From Hirschia sp964342355 (GTDB taxonomy: Bacteria > Pseudomonadota > Alphaproteobacteria > Caulobacterales > Hyphomonadaceae), in the NCBI GenBank assembly GCA_964342355.1, contig CAYFFG010000016.1, positions 1 through 64,000 on the forward strand: a stretch of DNA of 64,000 nucleotides, in the 5' to 3' direction. The position numbers and the translations under genes were made by a program. Under the pieces are notes generated by a model that was given only the letters and a program-made list of their open reading frames with translations, ran no database searches and was not told the origin of the DNA. Below are positions 1 to 7,962 of the stretch, piece by piece (the first letter of the stretch is position 1; every line of letters starts with the position of its first letter).

Positions 1-915
1 GGTGCCGATGGGGACGGGGGAGTTGCGGATGATCCACTCGCGGGTGTTGTGGATATTGCGGCCGGTGGAGAGGTCCATCACATTGTCGGCGCCCCAGCGG
101 GTGGCCCAGACCATTTTTTCCACTTCTTCCTCAACTGAGGACGCAACCGCGGAGTTGCCGATATTGGCGTTGATCTTCACGAGGAAGTTGCGGCCGATGA
201 TCTGGGGCTCTAACTCCGGGTGGTTGATGTTGGCGGGGATGATGGCGCGCCCGCGGGCAATCTCATCGCGCACAAATTCCGGTGTGATGAAGGCGGGAAT
301 GTCGGCGCCGAAGCTTTCACCGTCATTGATGGCGGCGTTGGCGCGGGCGAGCTGTTCCTGGCGGCCCAGATTTTCACGCTCGGCGACGTAGATCATCTCT
401 TTTGTGATGATGCCTGCGCGGGCGAATTCGTATTGCGTGATTGGTTTTTTTGTCTGCTCGCTTTTGTTGTCAGCTGACGCTGACGCTGACGCTGACGCTG
501 ACGCAGCTGCGCCTGCGCGGTCGCTAGTGGGGGCAAAGTCGACTGATTTGAGCGGGCGGTTACGAACAGGGAATTCGCGGGCGAGGTGTTTGCCGGTGGC
601 GCCGCCATTGTCTTCAGGTTTGACGTCGCGGCCTTGATATTCTTCGACGCCGCCACGTTCCAGGACCCATGCTGTGCGCAGGCGCGGCAGGCCTTTTTCC
701 ACGTCGATCTCAGCGTTCGGGTCCGAATAGGGGCCAGAGGTGTCGTAGACGGGCACGGGCGGCTCATTGGCGCTCGGGTGCAGGTCGATCTCGCGGCGCG
801 GCACGGCCAGTGTCGGATCAGCGAGCGGGTGAGTGTAAACCTTGCGCGAAGATGGTAGCGGCCCCGTGGTGACTTTCGGCGTTTCAAACTCGGACTGGGT
901 GGTTGGTTTGTTCAT
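1..915 (-). CDS. thiC: Phosphomethylpyrimidine synthase ThiC (5' part; runs off the window)
   Basis: Radical-SAM enzyme that converts aminoimidazole ribotide to HMP phosphate in thiamine pyrimidine synthesis. The frame is open from the ATG at 915 to the window edge (305 codons) and reads the ThiC signatures MDLSTGRNIH and REWIIRNSPVPIGT at its end and ITQYEFARAGIITKEM mid-way. The C-terminal barrel and the Fe-S cysteines lie outside the window. Just before ITQYEF there is an Ala-Ser repeat linker (about residues 137-147) encoded by five tandem copies of a hexanucleotide; by eye this is an insertion of about 20-25 residues relative to ThiC proteins I know. The start is supported by an AGGAT ribosome site 5 bases upstream. 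A TPP riboswitch precedes it. Confidence 0.95.
   Translation of the reverse strand, partial: MNKPTTQSEFETPKVTTGPLPSSRKVYTHPLADPTLAVPRREIDLHPSANEPPVPVYDTSGPYSDPNAEIDVEKGLPRLRTAWVLERGGVEEYQGRDVKPEDNGGATGKHLAREFPVRNRPLKSVDFAPTSDRAGAAASASASASASADNKSEQTKKPITQYEFARAGIITKEMIYVAERENLGRQEQLARANAAINDGESFGADIPAFITPEFVRDEIARGRAIIPANINHPELEPQIIGRNFLVKINANIGNSAVASSVEEEVEKMVWATRWGADNVMDLSTGRNIHNTREWIIRNSPVPIGT
475..504. repeat. Five tandem copies of TGACGC inside thiC
   Basis: The hexamer TGACGC is repeated five times without interruption and flanked by partial copies. On the coding (minus) strand it reads GCGTCA, giving Ala-Ser dipeptides. Because the unit is 6 bases, gain or loss of copies keeps the thiC frame and only changes linker length by two residues. 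Confidence 0.95.
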
Positions 916-920
916 GGCGT

Positions 921-939
921 ATCCTCGCAAGGCTAGGAT
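921..939 (-). promoter_or_regulatory. Stem that can hide the thiC ribosome site
   Basis: ATCCT (921-925) and AGGAT (935-939) are complementary. On the minus strand the AGGAT next to the start codon is the likely Shine-Dalgarno, so pairing with the upstream arm would block initiation. This is a plausible expression platform for the TPP riboswitch; another stem, TCCGGC/GCCGGA at 961-981, lies between it and the aptamer. Inference from base pairing only. Confidence 0.5.
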
Positions 940-987
940 TCGCGACTTTGGTAAGGGGAATCCGGCTGACCACTTGCCGGAGTTTTC

Positions 988-1078
988 CGTCCCTACGCCG
1001 GCGCGAACCGGATCAGGTTCAAAGGGTGCTGGAGCGGATCAGCTCCATCTCAGCGCTTACCGTACGCGCCCCTCGGAT
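988..1078 (-). promoter_or_regulatory. TPP riboswitch (thi box) of thiC
   Basis: On the minus strand the conserved thi-box elements occur in order: AGGGGCGC near 1074, CTGAGA at 1053-1048, ACCCTTTGAACCTGATC at 1027-1011 and GCCGGCGTAGGGA at 1002-990. These are the diagnostic TPP aptamer sequences. It sits in the thiC leader, so thiamine pyrophosphate is expected to repress thiC. Confidence 0.96.
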
Positions 1079-1085
1079 GGTTAAG

Positions 1086-1113
1086 AGAATAGTTGATTAA
1101 TCTGCTGGGGCAA
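1086..1113 (-). promoter_or_regulatory. Likely thiC promoter
   Basis: On the minus strand TTGCCC (1113-1108) and TATTCT (1091-1086) are spaced by 16 bases and lie just upstream of the TPP aptamer, where the leader transcript should begin. Confidence 0.5.
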
Positions 1114-1165
1114 GGGGGAAGTTCGTTTGTGTTGTGTGCCGTTATTTCTAGATACTAAGCTTTTT

Positions 1166-1220
1166 GGCTAACTGTCTTGTGGGGTGGTTTGTGACGTGAT
1201 AGTTAGCCATATGACTAACT
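1166..1220. promoter_or_regulatory. Repeated inverted operator of the ArsR/SRPBCC pair
   Basis: GGCTAACT (1166-1173) is the reverse complement of AGTTAGCC (1201-1208), and AGTTAG (1201-1206) pairs again with CTAACT (1215-1220). Three copies of the same half site therefore surround the start of the ArsR gene, and the last inverted pair contains the ATG at 1211. This suggests autorepression by the ArsR protein, with bound protein covering the start region. Confidence 0.6.
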
Positions 1221-1555
1221 TAATGCAATTAGAGCCGAACCAGGCTGATCTGGGGTTTCATGCGCTTGCTGATCCGACGCGGCGTGCGGTGATTTCCCGG
1301 TTAAGTCGGGGGGAGGCGCCTGCGTCTGAATTGGCGGAGCCGTTTGATATGGCGCTGCCGACCTTCCTTAAACATCTCAAAGTGTTGGAGGCGGGGGGGC
1401 TGATCTCTACGCGAAAACAGGGGCGGGTGCGCGTGTGCAAACTGCAGCCGGATCGTCTGGCGCGGCTGTCTGAATGGATCACGAATTACGAGCAGGGGTG
1501 GCGTTCGCGTCTTAACCGGCTTGCCAGCATCATTGATGAAGAGGAGCAATCATAA
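1211..1555 (+). CDS. ArsR-family HTH transcriptional regulator
   Basis: A 114-residue winged-helix repressor of the type paired with SRPBCC proteins. The motifs ADPTRRAVISRL, ASELAEPF and LPTFLKHLKVLEAGGLI match the ArsR recognition region; no metal-binding cysteine cluster of the arsenic sensors is seen, so the signal is probably not a metal. I chose the ATG at 1211, which lies within the operator; a GTG at 1184 or an ATG at 1223 are alternatives because no clear ribosome site precedes any of them. The stop overlaps the next start (TAATG), so the two genes are translationally coupled and probably co-repressed. Confidence 0.88.
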   Translation: MTNLMQLEPNQADLGFHALADPTRRAVISRLSRGEAPASELAEPFDMALPTFLKHLKVLEAGGLISTRKQGRVRVCKLQPDRLARLSEWITNYEQGWRSRLNRLASIIDEEEQS

Positions 1556-2010
1556 TGGCCGGCAATCACATGGAACATCGCACATCAACATTAGAGCAGG
1601 TGTTTAGGTCGCCTCCTGCCAAAGTGTTCAATGCCTGGTCAGATCTTGAGCTGCGCCAGAAATGGAACTCGCCGTCTGAAGACATTGAAATTGAAATGCA
1701 TCAGGCTGACTTTTCCGAAGGCGGCAAGGATGTGGCGATCTGCATGTATGAGGGACATGCGGTGGCCGAAGTGATTGCGATCTATCATGAGATCGTTGAA
1801 GACAGCCGCATTATTTTCACCGAGGCGATCAGTTCAGAAGGCGCAAAGCAAGGGGCTAGTCTTGTATCTGTGGCTTTCCTGCCGGAGAACACAGGCACGC
1901 GTCTGGTTGTGACACTACAGACCGTGGCTGTGGATGGATCTGAATTGCTGGACGAAGTGCTGATCGGCTGGAAAGAAGCCTTCGTGCGCATGGTGCGTCT
2001 GGTACCTTAA
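1555..2010 (+). CDS. SRPBCC (AHSA1-like) domain protein
   Basis: A 151-residue START/Bet v1-like protein. The beginning (TLEQVFRSPPAKVFNAWSD) and the end (GWKEAFVRMVRLVP) fit the AHSA1-type SRPBCC fold, a hydrophobic-cavity ligand-binding domain. It overlaps the ArsR gene by one base and is expected to be expressed with it. Function is not known; such pairs are common in bacteria and the SRPBCC partner may bind the small molecule relevant to the repressor. Confidence 0.82.
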   Translation: MAGNHMEHRTSTLEQVFRSPPAKVFNAWSDLELRQKWNSPSEDIEIEMHQADFSEGGKDVAICMYEGHAVAEVIAIYHEIVEDSRIIFTEAISSEGAKQGASLVSVAFLPENTGTRLVVTLQTVAVDGSELLDEVLIGWKEAFVRMVRLVP

Positions 2011-2114
2011 GAGACGGTGCGGATTGGCACAAATTTTAAGCCCTGAGGTTGCGGCAAGGGTTTGCTTTCCCACTTGATAGGGGACGTAATCAGCCAATTG
2101 AGGGGAATGTCGAA

Positions 2115-2864
2115 ATGGCCAAGACAGTGATCGTGACCGGGGCAGGGACAGGGATCGGGCGTGCGAGTGTGGAGCGGTTTTCCCGCGATGGCTATAATGT
2201 CGTTTTGAATGGCCGTCGACGTGACAAGCTGGAGGCGGTGGCTGAAACCCTATCGGGCGATTATCTGATCGTTGCGGGCGACGTGTCTGTTGATGCGGAC
2301 GCGGCGCGTATCGTGGAAGAAACGCTGGACAAGTTCGGCGGGCTGGATGTGTTGGTGAATAATGCGGGCGTTGCGGTTGGCGGTTCGGTTGGCGTCTTGT
2401 CACGCGAAGGCTGGGACAAACAAATCAACATCAATGCTGGCGGCGTTTTTAATATGATCACCGCTGCGATTGATGCGCTGAAAGACAGTCGCGGGTCAAT
2501 CGTCAATGTCTCCTCAGTGTCTGGTATTGGCGGGGATTGGGGCCTCTTTGGCTATAATGCGTCCAAAGGGGCGGTGAATCTGCTGACCAAGTCGCTGGCG
2601 CTGGATATGGGCAAGGTGGGCGTACGTGTAAACGCCGTGGCGCCAAGCCTGACCAAGACCGACATGACGGGCTTTGTGATGGAGAATGAAAAAGTCATGG
2701 ACGCGTTCAAAAAACGTATCCCTATGGGCCGTTATGCCGAACCGGAAGAAGTGGCCGATGTGATCGCGTTTCTGGCAAGCCATGACGCACGCTTTGTTAA
2801 CGGCGTGATCCTGCCCGTTGATGGCGGAGTCAACGCTTCAAACGGCCAGCCAAATTTGGCGTAG
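2115..2864 (+). CDS. Short-chain dehydrogenase/reductase
   Basis: A 249-residue classical SDR. The Rossmann motif TGAGTGIG is at residues 8-15, NNAG near 84, the catalytic Ser lies in VSSVSG and the Tyr-Lys pair in YNASKGAV. An upstream in-frame ATG exists at 2049, but the start at 2115 has a GAGGGGA ribosome site at 2099-2105 and gives the normal SDR N-terminus. Substrate cannot be told from sequence. It follows the ArsR/SRPBCC pair by about 100 bases and may be part of the same unit. Confidence 0.9.
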   Translation: MAKTVIVTGAGTGIGRASVERFSRDGYNVVLNGRRRDKLEAVAETLSGDYLIVAGDVSVDADAARIVEETLDKFGGLDVLVNNAGVAVGGSVGVLSREGWDKQININAGGVFNMITAAIDALKDSRGSIVNVSSVSGIGGDWGLFGYNASKGAVNLLTKSLALDMGKVGVRVNAVAPSLTKTDMTGFVMENEKVMDAFKKRIPMGRYAEPEEVADVIAFLASHDARFVNGVILPVDGGVNASNGQPNLA

Positions 2865-2915
2865 GGGCCTCGTGGACGTTAAGCGCCATTTAGTCTGATT
2901 TTCGTTTGTTGCAGG

Positions 2916-3473
2916 TCATTGCGCCCGGCGGCGGGCATTAATCAGAGATATTACAGTTTTTGGGCTGTCTATCGCGTGCAAATTGGTCAAATTTCGAACC
3001 AAGAAGGTGGGCGAGCGGAGACCCAACCTGATGTCTCTACTTTTGCAGCTTTCTGACTCAACGGAGGTTATGCTGCGAATGGGTATACGCCTGATCTTGT
3101 TAAAGGTGTCGGCTCCCTTTGACCATGCAATAAGGATTTCATCATCGGTCAGAGCATATGTTTTTCGTCGCGCAACCCACAAACTGCCAATTCGAAACAG
3201 AAGCGAGAATGTGAGTTGGGGCCCTGCGCCGGACAATAACACAAGCGTCGCTAAGATAAGTATCCACCAATATTCCGTGCTTAAAACAAGCTTATATTGA
3301 GTGACCAGAAACACGGGTAAGCTGAGGAGGAAAGTGAAGCAAATTAGCGATCCGAGAGTTGCGTTAAAAAGCCCCGCCGCGAGTTCCTGTTTGTCTGGTT
3401 TTCCATGCCAGAGAAGAGACTTATCAGGCGAAATTTGCGCGCGCCAAGCCGCTTCAATGTTATCAATGGTCAT
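2916..3473 (-). CDS. Membrane protein with bacterial PH-like domain
   Basis: 185 residues. Two hydrophobic segments (about residues 35-58 and 68-90) are followed by a soluble part with YALTDDEILIA, IRRIPIRSITSVE, a pattern typical of membrane-anchored bacterial PH-like domains. No enzymatic motif is visible. It is the last of a run of minus-strand genes and is 100 bases downstream of the HEAT-like gene. Function unknown. Confidence 0.7.
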   Translation of the reverse strand: MTIDNIEAAWRAQISPDKSLLWHGKPDKQELAAGLFNATLGSLICFTFLLSLPVFLVTQYKLVLSTEYWWILILATLVLLSGAGPQLTFSLLFRIGSLWVARRKTYALTDDEILIAWSKGADTFNKIRRIPIRSITSVESESCKSRDIRLGLRSPTFLVRNLTNLHAIDSPKTVISLINARRRAQ

Positions 3474-3573
3474 AGATTATGCGCCGATTTTTCGCCTTGG
3501 GTCTGGTGGGCGGCTAGCCGCAGTCTGAGCTTTGATGCAGTGACCTGATGGAAGTTGGCAATATCGCGGGACT

Positions 3574-4098
3574 TCACATCTGCTTGTGGAGTCGCCGAGC
3601 GCGGGCGCGCACGGAGGCGGCTTGATCTTCGGTTGCGCTTGTAAGAGCGGCATCAGCGTCAGCTTTGAGCGTGGGGTGATATTGCGCGAGGCGGCACAAC
3701 GCGCTCATCGACCAGGCGCGCAGAAATGGGCGTTTGTGGGCAAGATTGGCTTTTATAAATTCTGAAAAGGTATCAACGTTTTTAGCCCGCCCGTCATAAT
3801 GCTCCAATGCCTGAAGCACATGCAGGGCCGCGCCCCAGTCTGTGACACGGTTCAGCTGAACGCTGAGCAAAGAACAGGTTTCAGGCGCAAACAGCGCGTT
3901 TGACTTTGCGTGATCTAAAAATATCCAGGACGCGCCGCGCTGGATCATCGGATCACTATCGCCAACGTATTCAATGACCGTATCCAGATAGCCGGGCGTT
4001 TTTTTATAGGCGGCGTCAATCTCAGAGAGCATGCTGACAGCATTGCCATCAAATTTGGAAAGGGCGGTGCGTAAAGTTGAAAGCTGTGTGCCTGTCAC
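3574..4098 (-). CDS. HEAT-repeat-like helical protein
   Basis: 174 residues, all-helical in appearance, with repeats of the type MIQRGASWIFLDHAK and FLRAWSMSALCRLAQYH that resemble HEAT repeats. No catalytic motif. The start is a GTG at 4098, only 3 bases after the stop of the upstream NAD(P)H oxidoreductase gene, so the two are probably co-translated. Likely a protein-protein adaptor; no function can be assigned. Confidence 0.68.
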   Translation of the reverse strand: MTGTQLSTLRTALSKFDGNAVSMLSEIDAAYKKTPGYLDTVIEYVGDSDPMIQRGASWIFLDHAKSNALFAPETCSLLSVQLNRVTDWGAALHVLQALEHYDGRAKNVDTFSEFIKANLAHKRPFLRAWSMSALCRLAQYHPTLKADADAALTSATEDQAASVRARARRLHKQM

Positions 4099-4101
4099 CG
4101 T

Positions 4102-4689
4102 TTATGTCCGTCCGGCCTTTATGCCGCGCTTTTCTGCAGCGGTGAGCCATTTTTGCAGCTTCTTGTCTGACGCGCCCTTAACCGTGCCGACCTGGAGTGT
4201 GCGCACTGGGCGAATGCCAGAGAAATTGAGCACCAGACGCCTGGCCTGTTTCATCGCTGGGCGGCCATACAAGATCTGATCATACCATGCCGGGGTATCC
4301 GCTGTCATGATCAGGTCGGCTGTGCGCCCTTTCAGTAAAGGGTCCCAGAAAGGATCATTGGTGTGATATTCCATAGCGAAACCCGGCAGGAAAGCGCGAT
4401 CGACAACGCCTTTCATTTTAGCTGGCATGCCGCCCCACCATTGCGGGTAGATCCAACACAAATGATCAGCCCATGTGATGTTGTCACGCCATTCTTCAAG
4501 GCAGGGTTCAAGTGTTTTTCTCTGGTTGTAGCCTTCTGATAAATCAGGGTCGAACTGCATGTCGCGCACCTGCATGCGGCGAATGTCCGCGCCTTGCGCT
4601 TCTGTGCCTTTCTGAAATGCGTCTGCTAATCCGTGACAAAGCGAGGTTTCCTGCGGATTGCCCACCCAGATAAAAATTTTACGCCCCAT
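4102..4689 (-). CDS. NAD(P)H dehydrogenase (quinone), flavodoxin fold
   Basis: 195 residues of the MdaB/KefF-like family, FMN- or FAD-dependent two-electron reductases of quinones. The N-terminus KIFIWVGNPQETSLCHGLAD gives the phosphate-binding loop and YPQWWGGMPAKMKGVVDR is the family signature around the flavin ring. It is followed after 3 bases by the HEAT-like gene. Substrate range is unknown. Confidence 0.85.
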   Translation of the reverse strand: MGRKIFIWVGNPQETSLCHGLADAFQKGTEAQGADIRRMQVRDMQFDPDLSEGYNQRKTLEPCLEEWRDNITWADHLCWIYPQWWGGMPAKMKGVVDRAFLPGFAMEYHTNDPFWDPLLKGRTADLIMTADTPAWYDQILYGRPAMKQARRLVLNFSGIRPVRTLQVGTVKGASDKKLQKWLTAAEKRGIKAGRT

Positions 4690-4795
4690 GAACTCTGCTC
4701 CTATGCCGACATCCGGCTGAATTTAGGAGCTTACTGGCAAGTAAATAAGACACTGAGGCGATCTGGCTCAGATGCCCTAAGGGAAGGTGTCCGGC

Positions 4796-5239
4796 TTACA
4801 TGCTGCGTCGCTTGGCGGCGTGATAGGTCAGCGCCATGCGGATACAGTTGGAGAGTTCCTGCGCGGGTAGGGCTTTGCGCGTATCCAGCAAGATGGCGCG
4901 ATTGCCAGAAAAGCTGAGTGTGTCTTCAAACATTGCGCGCCACGTGTCGACCAGGCTGGTCTGGCAGTGGACCAAGAGTTCGATAATGAAAGGCGTGTCC
5001 TTATTCCAATTGATACGAATGGGCGTGCCTGTGCCGGATTCTTCAGTCTGATAAGAGGGCTGGCCCCACTTAAGCGTTTCGCTGAGCTTGCCAACGCCGG
5101 GCGTGTCTTTGGCGGCAAAGAGAATATAGGTCCGAAGATATGTGGCGTATTGGCGCTGGTGGTCAGGCAAGGACGTGAAAAATGGACGTACGCACGCGGG
5201 GATGTCGCTTGAAGCGGGAGGCGTGGCGGGGGTGTCCAT
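4796..5239 (-). CDS. DUF1801 domain protein
   Basis: 147 residues matching the DUF1801 (YdhG-like) fold: VGKLSETLKWGQPSYQTEE and the later DTRKALPAQELSNCIRMAL. Members are small iron-chaperone-like or uncharacterised proteins. The 31-base gap to the preceding minus-strand gene suggests one transcript. Function is not established. Confidence 0.78.
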   Translation of the reverse strand: MDTPATPPASSDIPACVRPFFTSLPDHQRQYATYLRTYILFAAKDTPGVGKLSETLKWGQPSYQTEESGTGTPIRINWNKDTPFIIELLVHCQTSLVDTWRAMFEDTLSFSGNRAILLDTRKALPAQELSNCIRMALTYHAAKRRSM

Positions 5240-5270
5240 TCTTGTCCTCTTTATTGTCCCGTACGACGGT

Positions 5271-5663
5271 TTAATCGCCTGTCAGGTTTTCATTCAACCA
5301 CTCAATGTCTCTGGCGACAAAATGCTGAATAGCAGTTTCCGTGAGTTGATGATGCGCGCGTTTGCGTTCGCCCGATAGGTGTATTCTGTTTTCACCTTTC
5401 CCCGCAAGCGAGCATTCCCATGTCAGCGTAAATGCGCCGTCATGGTCGGGCAGAATACGCATCCAATCACCATATGTGTCTTCTGTCAGACCCAGGACCG
5501 GCGGACAGGTGTCCATTCCGGCGCGTGTGGAACTATCAAACCGGTCCAGGTGCACACGCCAGTTATGGGATTTGAGCAGTTTGATCACGGGCGGTGCGGT
5601 CTTCACCGTCTTGTCGACGATGGAGGAATAATCAACATCCTGTATCCAGACCGAAAAACTCAA
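5271..5663 (-). CDS. Hypothetical protein
   Basis: 130 residues, soluble, with no signal peptide or membrane segment. Features such as WIQDVDYSS, GDWMRILPDHDGAFTLTWEC and a His-rich helix near the C-terminus are visible but I do not recognise the family. It is 31 bases upstream of the DUF1801 gene on the same strand, supporting it as a real gene. The hairpin at 5729-5758 lies just upstream of its start. Confidence 0.6.
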   Translation of the reverse strand: MSFSVWIQDVDYSSIVDKTVKTAPPVIKLLKSHNWRVHLDRFDSSTRAGMDTCPPVLGLTEDTYGDWMRILPDHDGAFTLTWECSLAGKGENRIHLSGERKRAHHQLTETAIQHFVARDIEWLNENLTGD

Positions 5664-5728
5664 AAGCGCTCGTCCCTCGATTGCCTCTAAACCTTAGGCG
5701 AGGGTGGAAGTTGCGAAAAGTGGTTATG

Positions 5729-5758
5729 GCGCCAGAGCGGTGTTTTTCGCTCTGGCGC
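5729..5758. repeat. Perfect 11-bp inverted repeat
   Basis: GCGCCAGAGCG (5729-5739) pairs perfectly with CGCTCTGGCGC (5748-5758) across an 8-base loop. It lies where the missing 5' half of the HxlR-like gene would be. The loop contains the T run, so it is not a standard terminator. The same 8-base arm sequences form a second hairpin at 62351-62375. Confidence 0.8.
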
Positions 5759-5769
5759 TGTTTAAATAG

Positions 5770-5985
5770 TCGGAAGGGGCGGCGCGATCGCTGCGGGCTA
5801 TGGAGCGGGACGGGCTGGTCAAGCGTACGGTCTATCCCGTTATTCCGCCAAAGGTGGAGTATGAGCTGACAGAGCTGGGCGAAGGGTTGGGGCGCGCCTT
5901 TTGCGGTGTCTGGATCTGGGCTGAGCGCAATTTAAAAGTCATCGAAGCAGCGCGTGAGGCTTTTGACGGCAGGGAAGAGGCCTAA
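5770..5985 (+). pseudogene. HxlR-family regulator, C-terminal remnant
   Basis: The frame reads RSLRAMERDGLVKRTVYPVIPPKVEYELTELGE, which is the wing and C-terminal part of HxlR-type winged-helix regulators (usual length 100-130 residues). The upstream half with the recognition helix is missing: there is an in-frame stop at 5767 and a hairpin just before it. An ATG at 5800 could start a 61-residue product but that would lack the DNA-binding helix. Best read as a truncated gene. Confidence 0.8.
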
Positions 5986-5987
5986 CC

Positions 5988-6425
5988 TTAAGGCAGTTTC
6001 TGAGATAGTGTTGCGACTATGCATGGCTCTAAAGCCTGAAAGGGCGGAGGGGTGTTCATCTCGACGATGAGCGTATTTTCATTTGCTGTAGTAAGGCCAT
6101 CTGCTGATGTGGCCTCTAATACTTTAAACGTCTGCGCTGACAGGCTGGGCTGAATGAAAAGCGCATCAGGTGATTGCGCATCCCATCGAAAAGACAGGCC
6201 TGCGACATCGCATTTATCCTGTGGGCCAATCATTGGAGCCCCATCGAGCAAAGTCATTTCCAGTGTGTCGATATTGGCGATAGTACGGGCGACATATTCG
6301 ACGAAGCTCAGGACAACATAGATATATCTGCGCTTTTGAGTGGGAATAATGTCCAGCGCTTTTTGGGCATTGGCTGGCGCAAGCGGATAAGGGCCGCTTA
6401 ATTGGTCGATGTGATGCTTGATCAT
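5988..6425 (-). CDS. Hypothetical protein
   Basis: 145 residues, no signal peptide, no membrane segment. It shows YIYVVLSFVEYVARTIANIDTLEM in the first half and a Thr/Pro-rich second half (NTPPPFQALEPC). I do not recognise the family. Its 3' end abuts the HxlR remnant with convergent orientation, two bases apart. A TTACCT/AGGTAA inverted repeat just upstream of the start may be its operator. Confidence 0.55.
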   Translation of the reverse strand: MIKHHIDQLSGPYPLAPANAQKALDIIPTQKRRYIYVVLSFVEYVARTIANIDTLEMTLLDGAPMIGPQDKCDVAGLSFRWDAQSPDALFIQPSLSAQTFKVLEATSADGLTTANENTLIVEMNTPPPFQALEPCIVATLSQKLP

Positions 6426-6434
6426 TGTATTTTA

Positions 6435-6452
6435 TTACCTTTTTACAGGTAA
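6435..6452. promoter_or_regulatory. TTACCT/AGGTAA inverted repeat
   Basis: TTACCT and AGGTAA arms separated by 6 bases lie immediately upstream of the start (6425) of the minus-strand hypothetical gene. Such a site would suit a dimeric winged-helix regulator, possibly the HxlR protein now reduced to a remnant next door. Inference only. Confidence 0.4.
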
Positions 6453-6577
6453 TTCCGAAATTACTAAATTTGCCGTTTGTTGAAAAGATCTCTCACGCAG
6501 GTGTGAAGAATCGCGATTTGATTGCGTGTCTATAGCGGTGCAACGCTCTTCTTATGCAAGAAGAACAGGGTGCCCCG

Positions 6578-7363
6578 ATGATCTATAGCTGGAAGAAAAG
6601 CCTCACTATTATCAGCGCGGCCGTCGCAGGTATTGTGGTGATGTTTGATGAGGTTGGCGCACAGACTGCCAAGGCGACAAACTCCACCAATGCGGCGGCG
6701 CACGCGCCTGGTCCGGTTCTGGTTGAGTTGTTTACGTCGCAAGGATGTTCGTCTTGTCCGCCAGCGGAGCGTCTTTTTTCGGAACTATCAAAAGATCCCA
6801 ACCTTGTATCCATCGAGTGGCATGTGGATTACTGGGATAATCTGGTGCATGGCGGGTCAAACTGGAAAGACCCGTATTCCTCAGCTGACAACACACGCAG
6901 GCAGCGTGCATATAATGGCGTTATTCGCAAAACGCGCGGGGTTTACACGCCTCAGGCTGTGGTTGGCGGCATGTATGAAACCACAGGATTTGACGAAAAC
7001 GGCATTCACCACAGTGCTGACCTTGTGATGCGCGCGCCAAATACAGTGAGTTTGAAAGTTGATATGCGTGATGGCGAAATCATTGCGCGCCTGGATGGCG
7101 AGGGCGAAGCGCGTGTTCAGGTCGTGACCTTGCTTGAGACCCAATCAACGCGTGTTTTGGGTGGCGAGAACAAGGGCCGCTTGCTTAAAGGACGTCACAT
7201 TGGACTAGCCGCAATGGACGCGGGTTATTGGGAAGGCGGAGAAGCGGAATTTTCCGCCGCTGCGCCTGGGAAGGGCGAAACCTGCGCTGTGATCGTGCAG
7301 GAGGGATCAGAGCAATTCCCTGGTCAGGTACTTGCCGCACAATACTGCCCGAAAGCGCTTTAG
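6578..7363 (+). CDS. Secreted DUF1223 protein (thioredoxin-like)
   Basis: 261 residues from the ATG at 6578, with an N-terminal signal sequence (positive WKK followed by a hydrophobic stretch to about residue 28). VELFTSQGCSSCPPAE carries the conserved CxxC of DUF1223, and HVDYWD and YTPQAVVGG are further family motifs. The fold is thioredoxin-like; activity has not been shown for the family. An ATG at 6554 would add 8 residues but spoil the signal peptide. It converges with and slightly overlaps the TetR gene. Confidence 0.88.
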   Translation: MIYSWKKSLTIISAAVAGIVVMFDEVGAQTAKATNSTNAAAHAPGPVLVELFTSQGCSSCPPAERLFSELSKDPNLVSIEWHVDYWDNLVHGGSNWKDPYSSADNTRRQRAYNGVIRKTRGVYTPQAVVGGMYETTGFDENGIHHSADLVMRAPNTVSLKVDMRDGEIIARLDGEGEARVQVVTLLETQSTRVLGGENKGRLLKGRHIGLAAMDAGYWEGGEAEFSAAAPGKGETCAVIVQEGSEQFPGQVLAAQYCPKAL

Positions 7364-7962
7364 CTTTCAGGACGCATGCCTGTCATGGCGGTGACGGCTT
7401 GTGATTTGAGCGTGGCTTTTACTTTGTCTTCTGGCCAGGCGCAGTCGCGTGTCAAAAGATCCCAGCTTTGCAAACTAAGCATGGTCCAAAGGTAATCAGC
7501 AGCATCTTTCGATGTCCAGTTTGGGTTCAAAACCCCGTCTGCCTCCAGTGTGCCTGTCAGGGCTTGTGTCAGCTTTCGCAAGTGTGACATGCGATCTTCC
7601 CAAGCTGCCGACGCATCCGGATCAGTATCGCGTAGCCTGACGAGGTCGCGCGCCACGGGATAAATCTCCGGCAAAAAATCCAGCCAAATGTCGATGTGCT
7701 TTTCCAGTCTGAGAGCAGGATCGGTTTCGCTGAGGTTGTCGGTAAACGCTTCAATGATATTCGCGCGTTCGTCTGCGCGCCGCACCATTGCGATCAACAG
7801 GCCGCCGCGCTTGCCAAAATGCAAGTGCAGCGCCTGGCGCGTTACGCCGACTTTTTTTGCAATTTCCGACAGGGAAACGTCCGCGCCTTTTTCAGAAATC
7901 AGCGCCCAGGCGGCGTCCAGAATCTGGGCGCGTGTCGCGTCCCCACGTAAGTTTGTTGACAT
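7360..7962 (-). CDS. TetR-family transcriptional regulator
   Basis: 200 residues. The N-terminal HTH is clear (RAQILDAAWALI, LSEIAKKVGVTRQALHLHF), followed by a ligand-binding all-helical domain of unknown specificity. The ATG at 7962 has GGAAA as ribosome site six bases upstream; an ATG at 7977 is the alternative. It is divergent from the DUF1330 gene across two palindromes, so it probably represses both itself and that gene. The 3' end overlaps the convergent DUF1223 gene by 4 bases. Confidence 0.88.
   Translation of the reverse strand: MSTNLRGDATRAQILDAAWALISEKGADVSLSEIAKKVGVTRQALHLHFGKRGGLLIAMVRRADERANIIEAFTDNLSETDPALRLEKHIDIWLDFLPEIYPVARDLVRLRDTDPDASAAWEDRMSHLRKLTQALTGTLEADGVLNPNWTSKDAADYLWTMLSLQSWDLLTRDCAWPEDKVKATLKSQAVTAMTGMRPES

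Noticed and set aside
393..887. Minus-strand frame of 164 codons within the thiC region
   Set aside because: Lies out of frame with ThiC, which is supported by long family motifs; the product is Arg/Thr-rich low-complexity, typical of a shadow frame.
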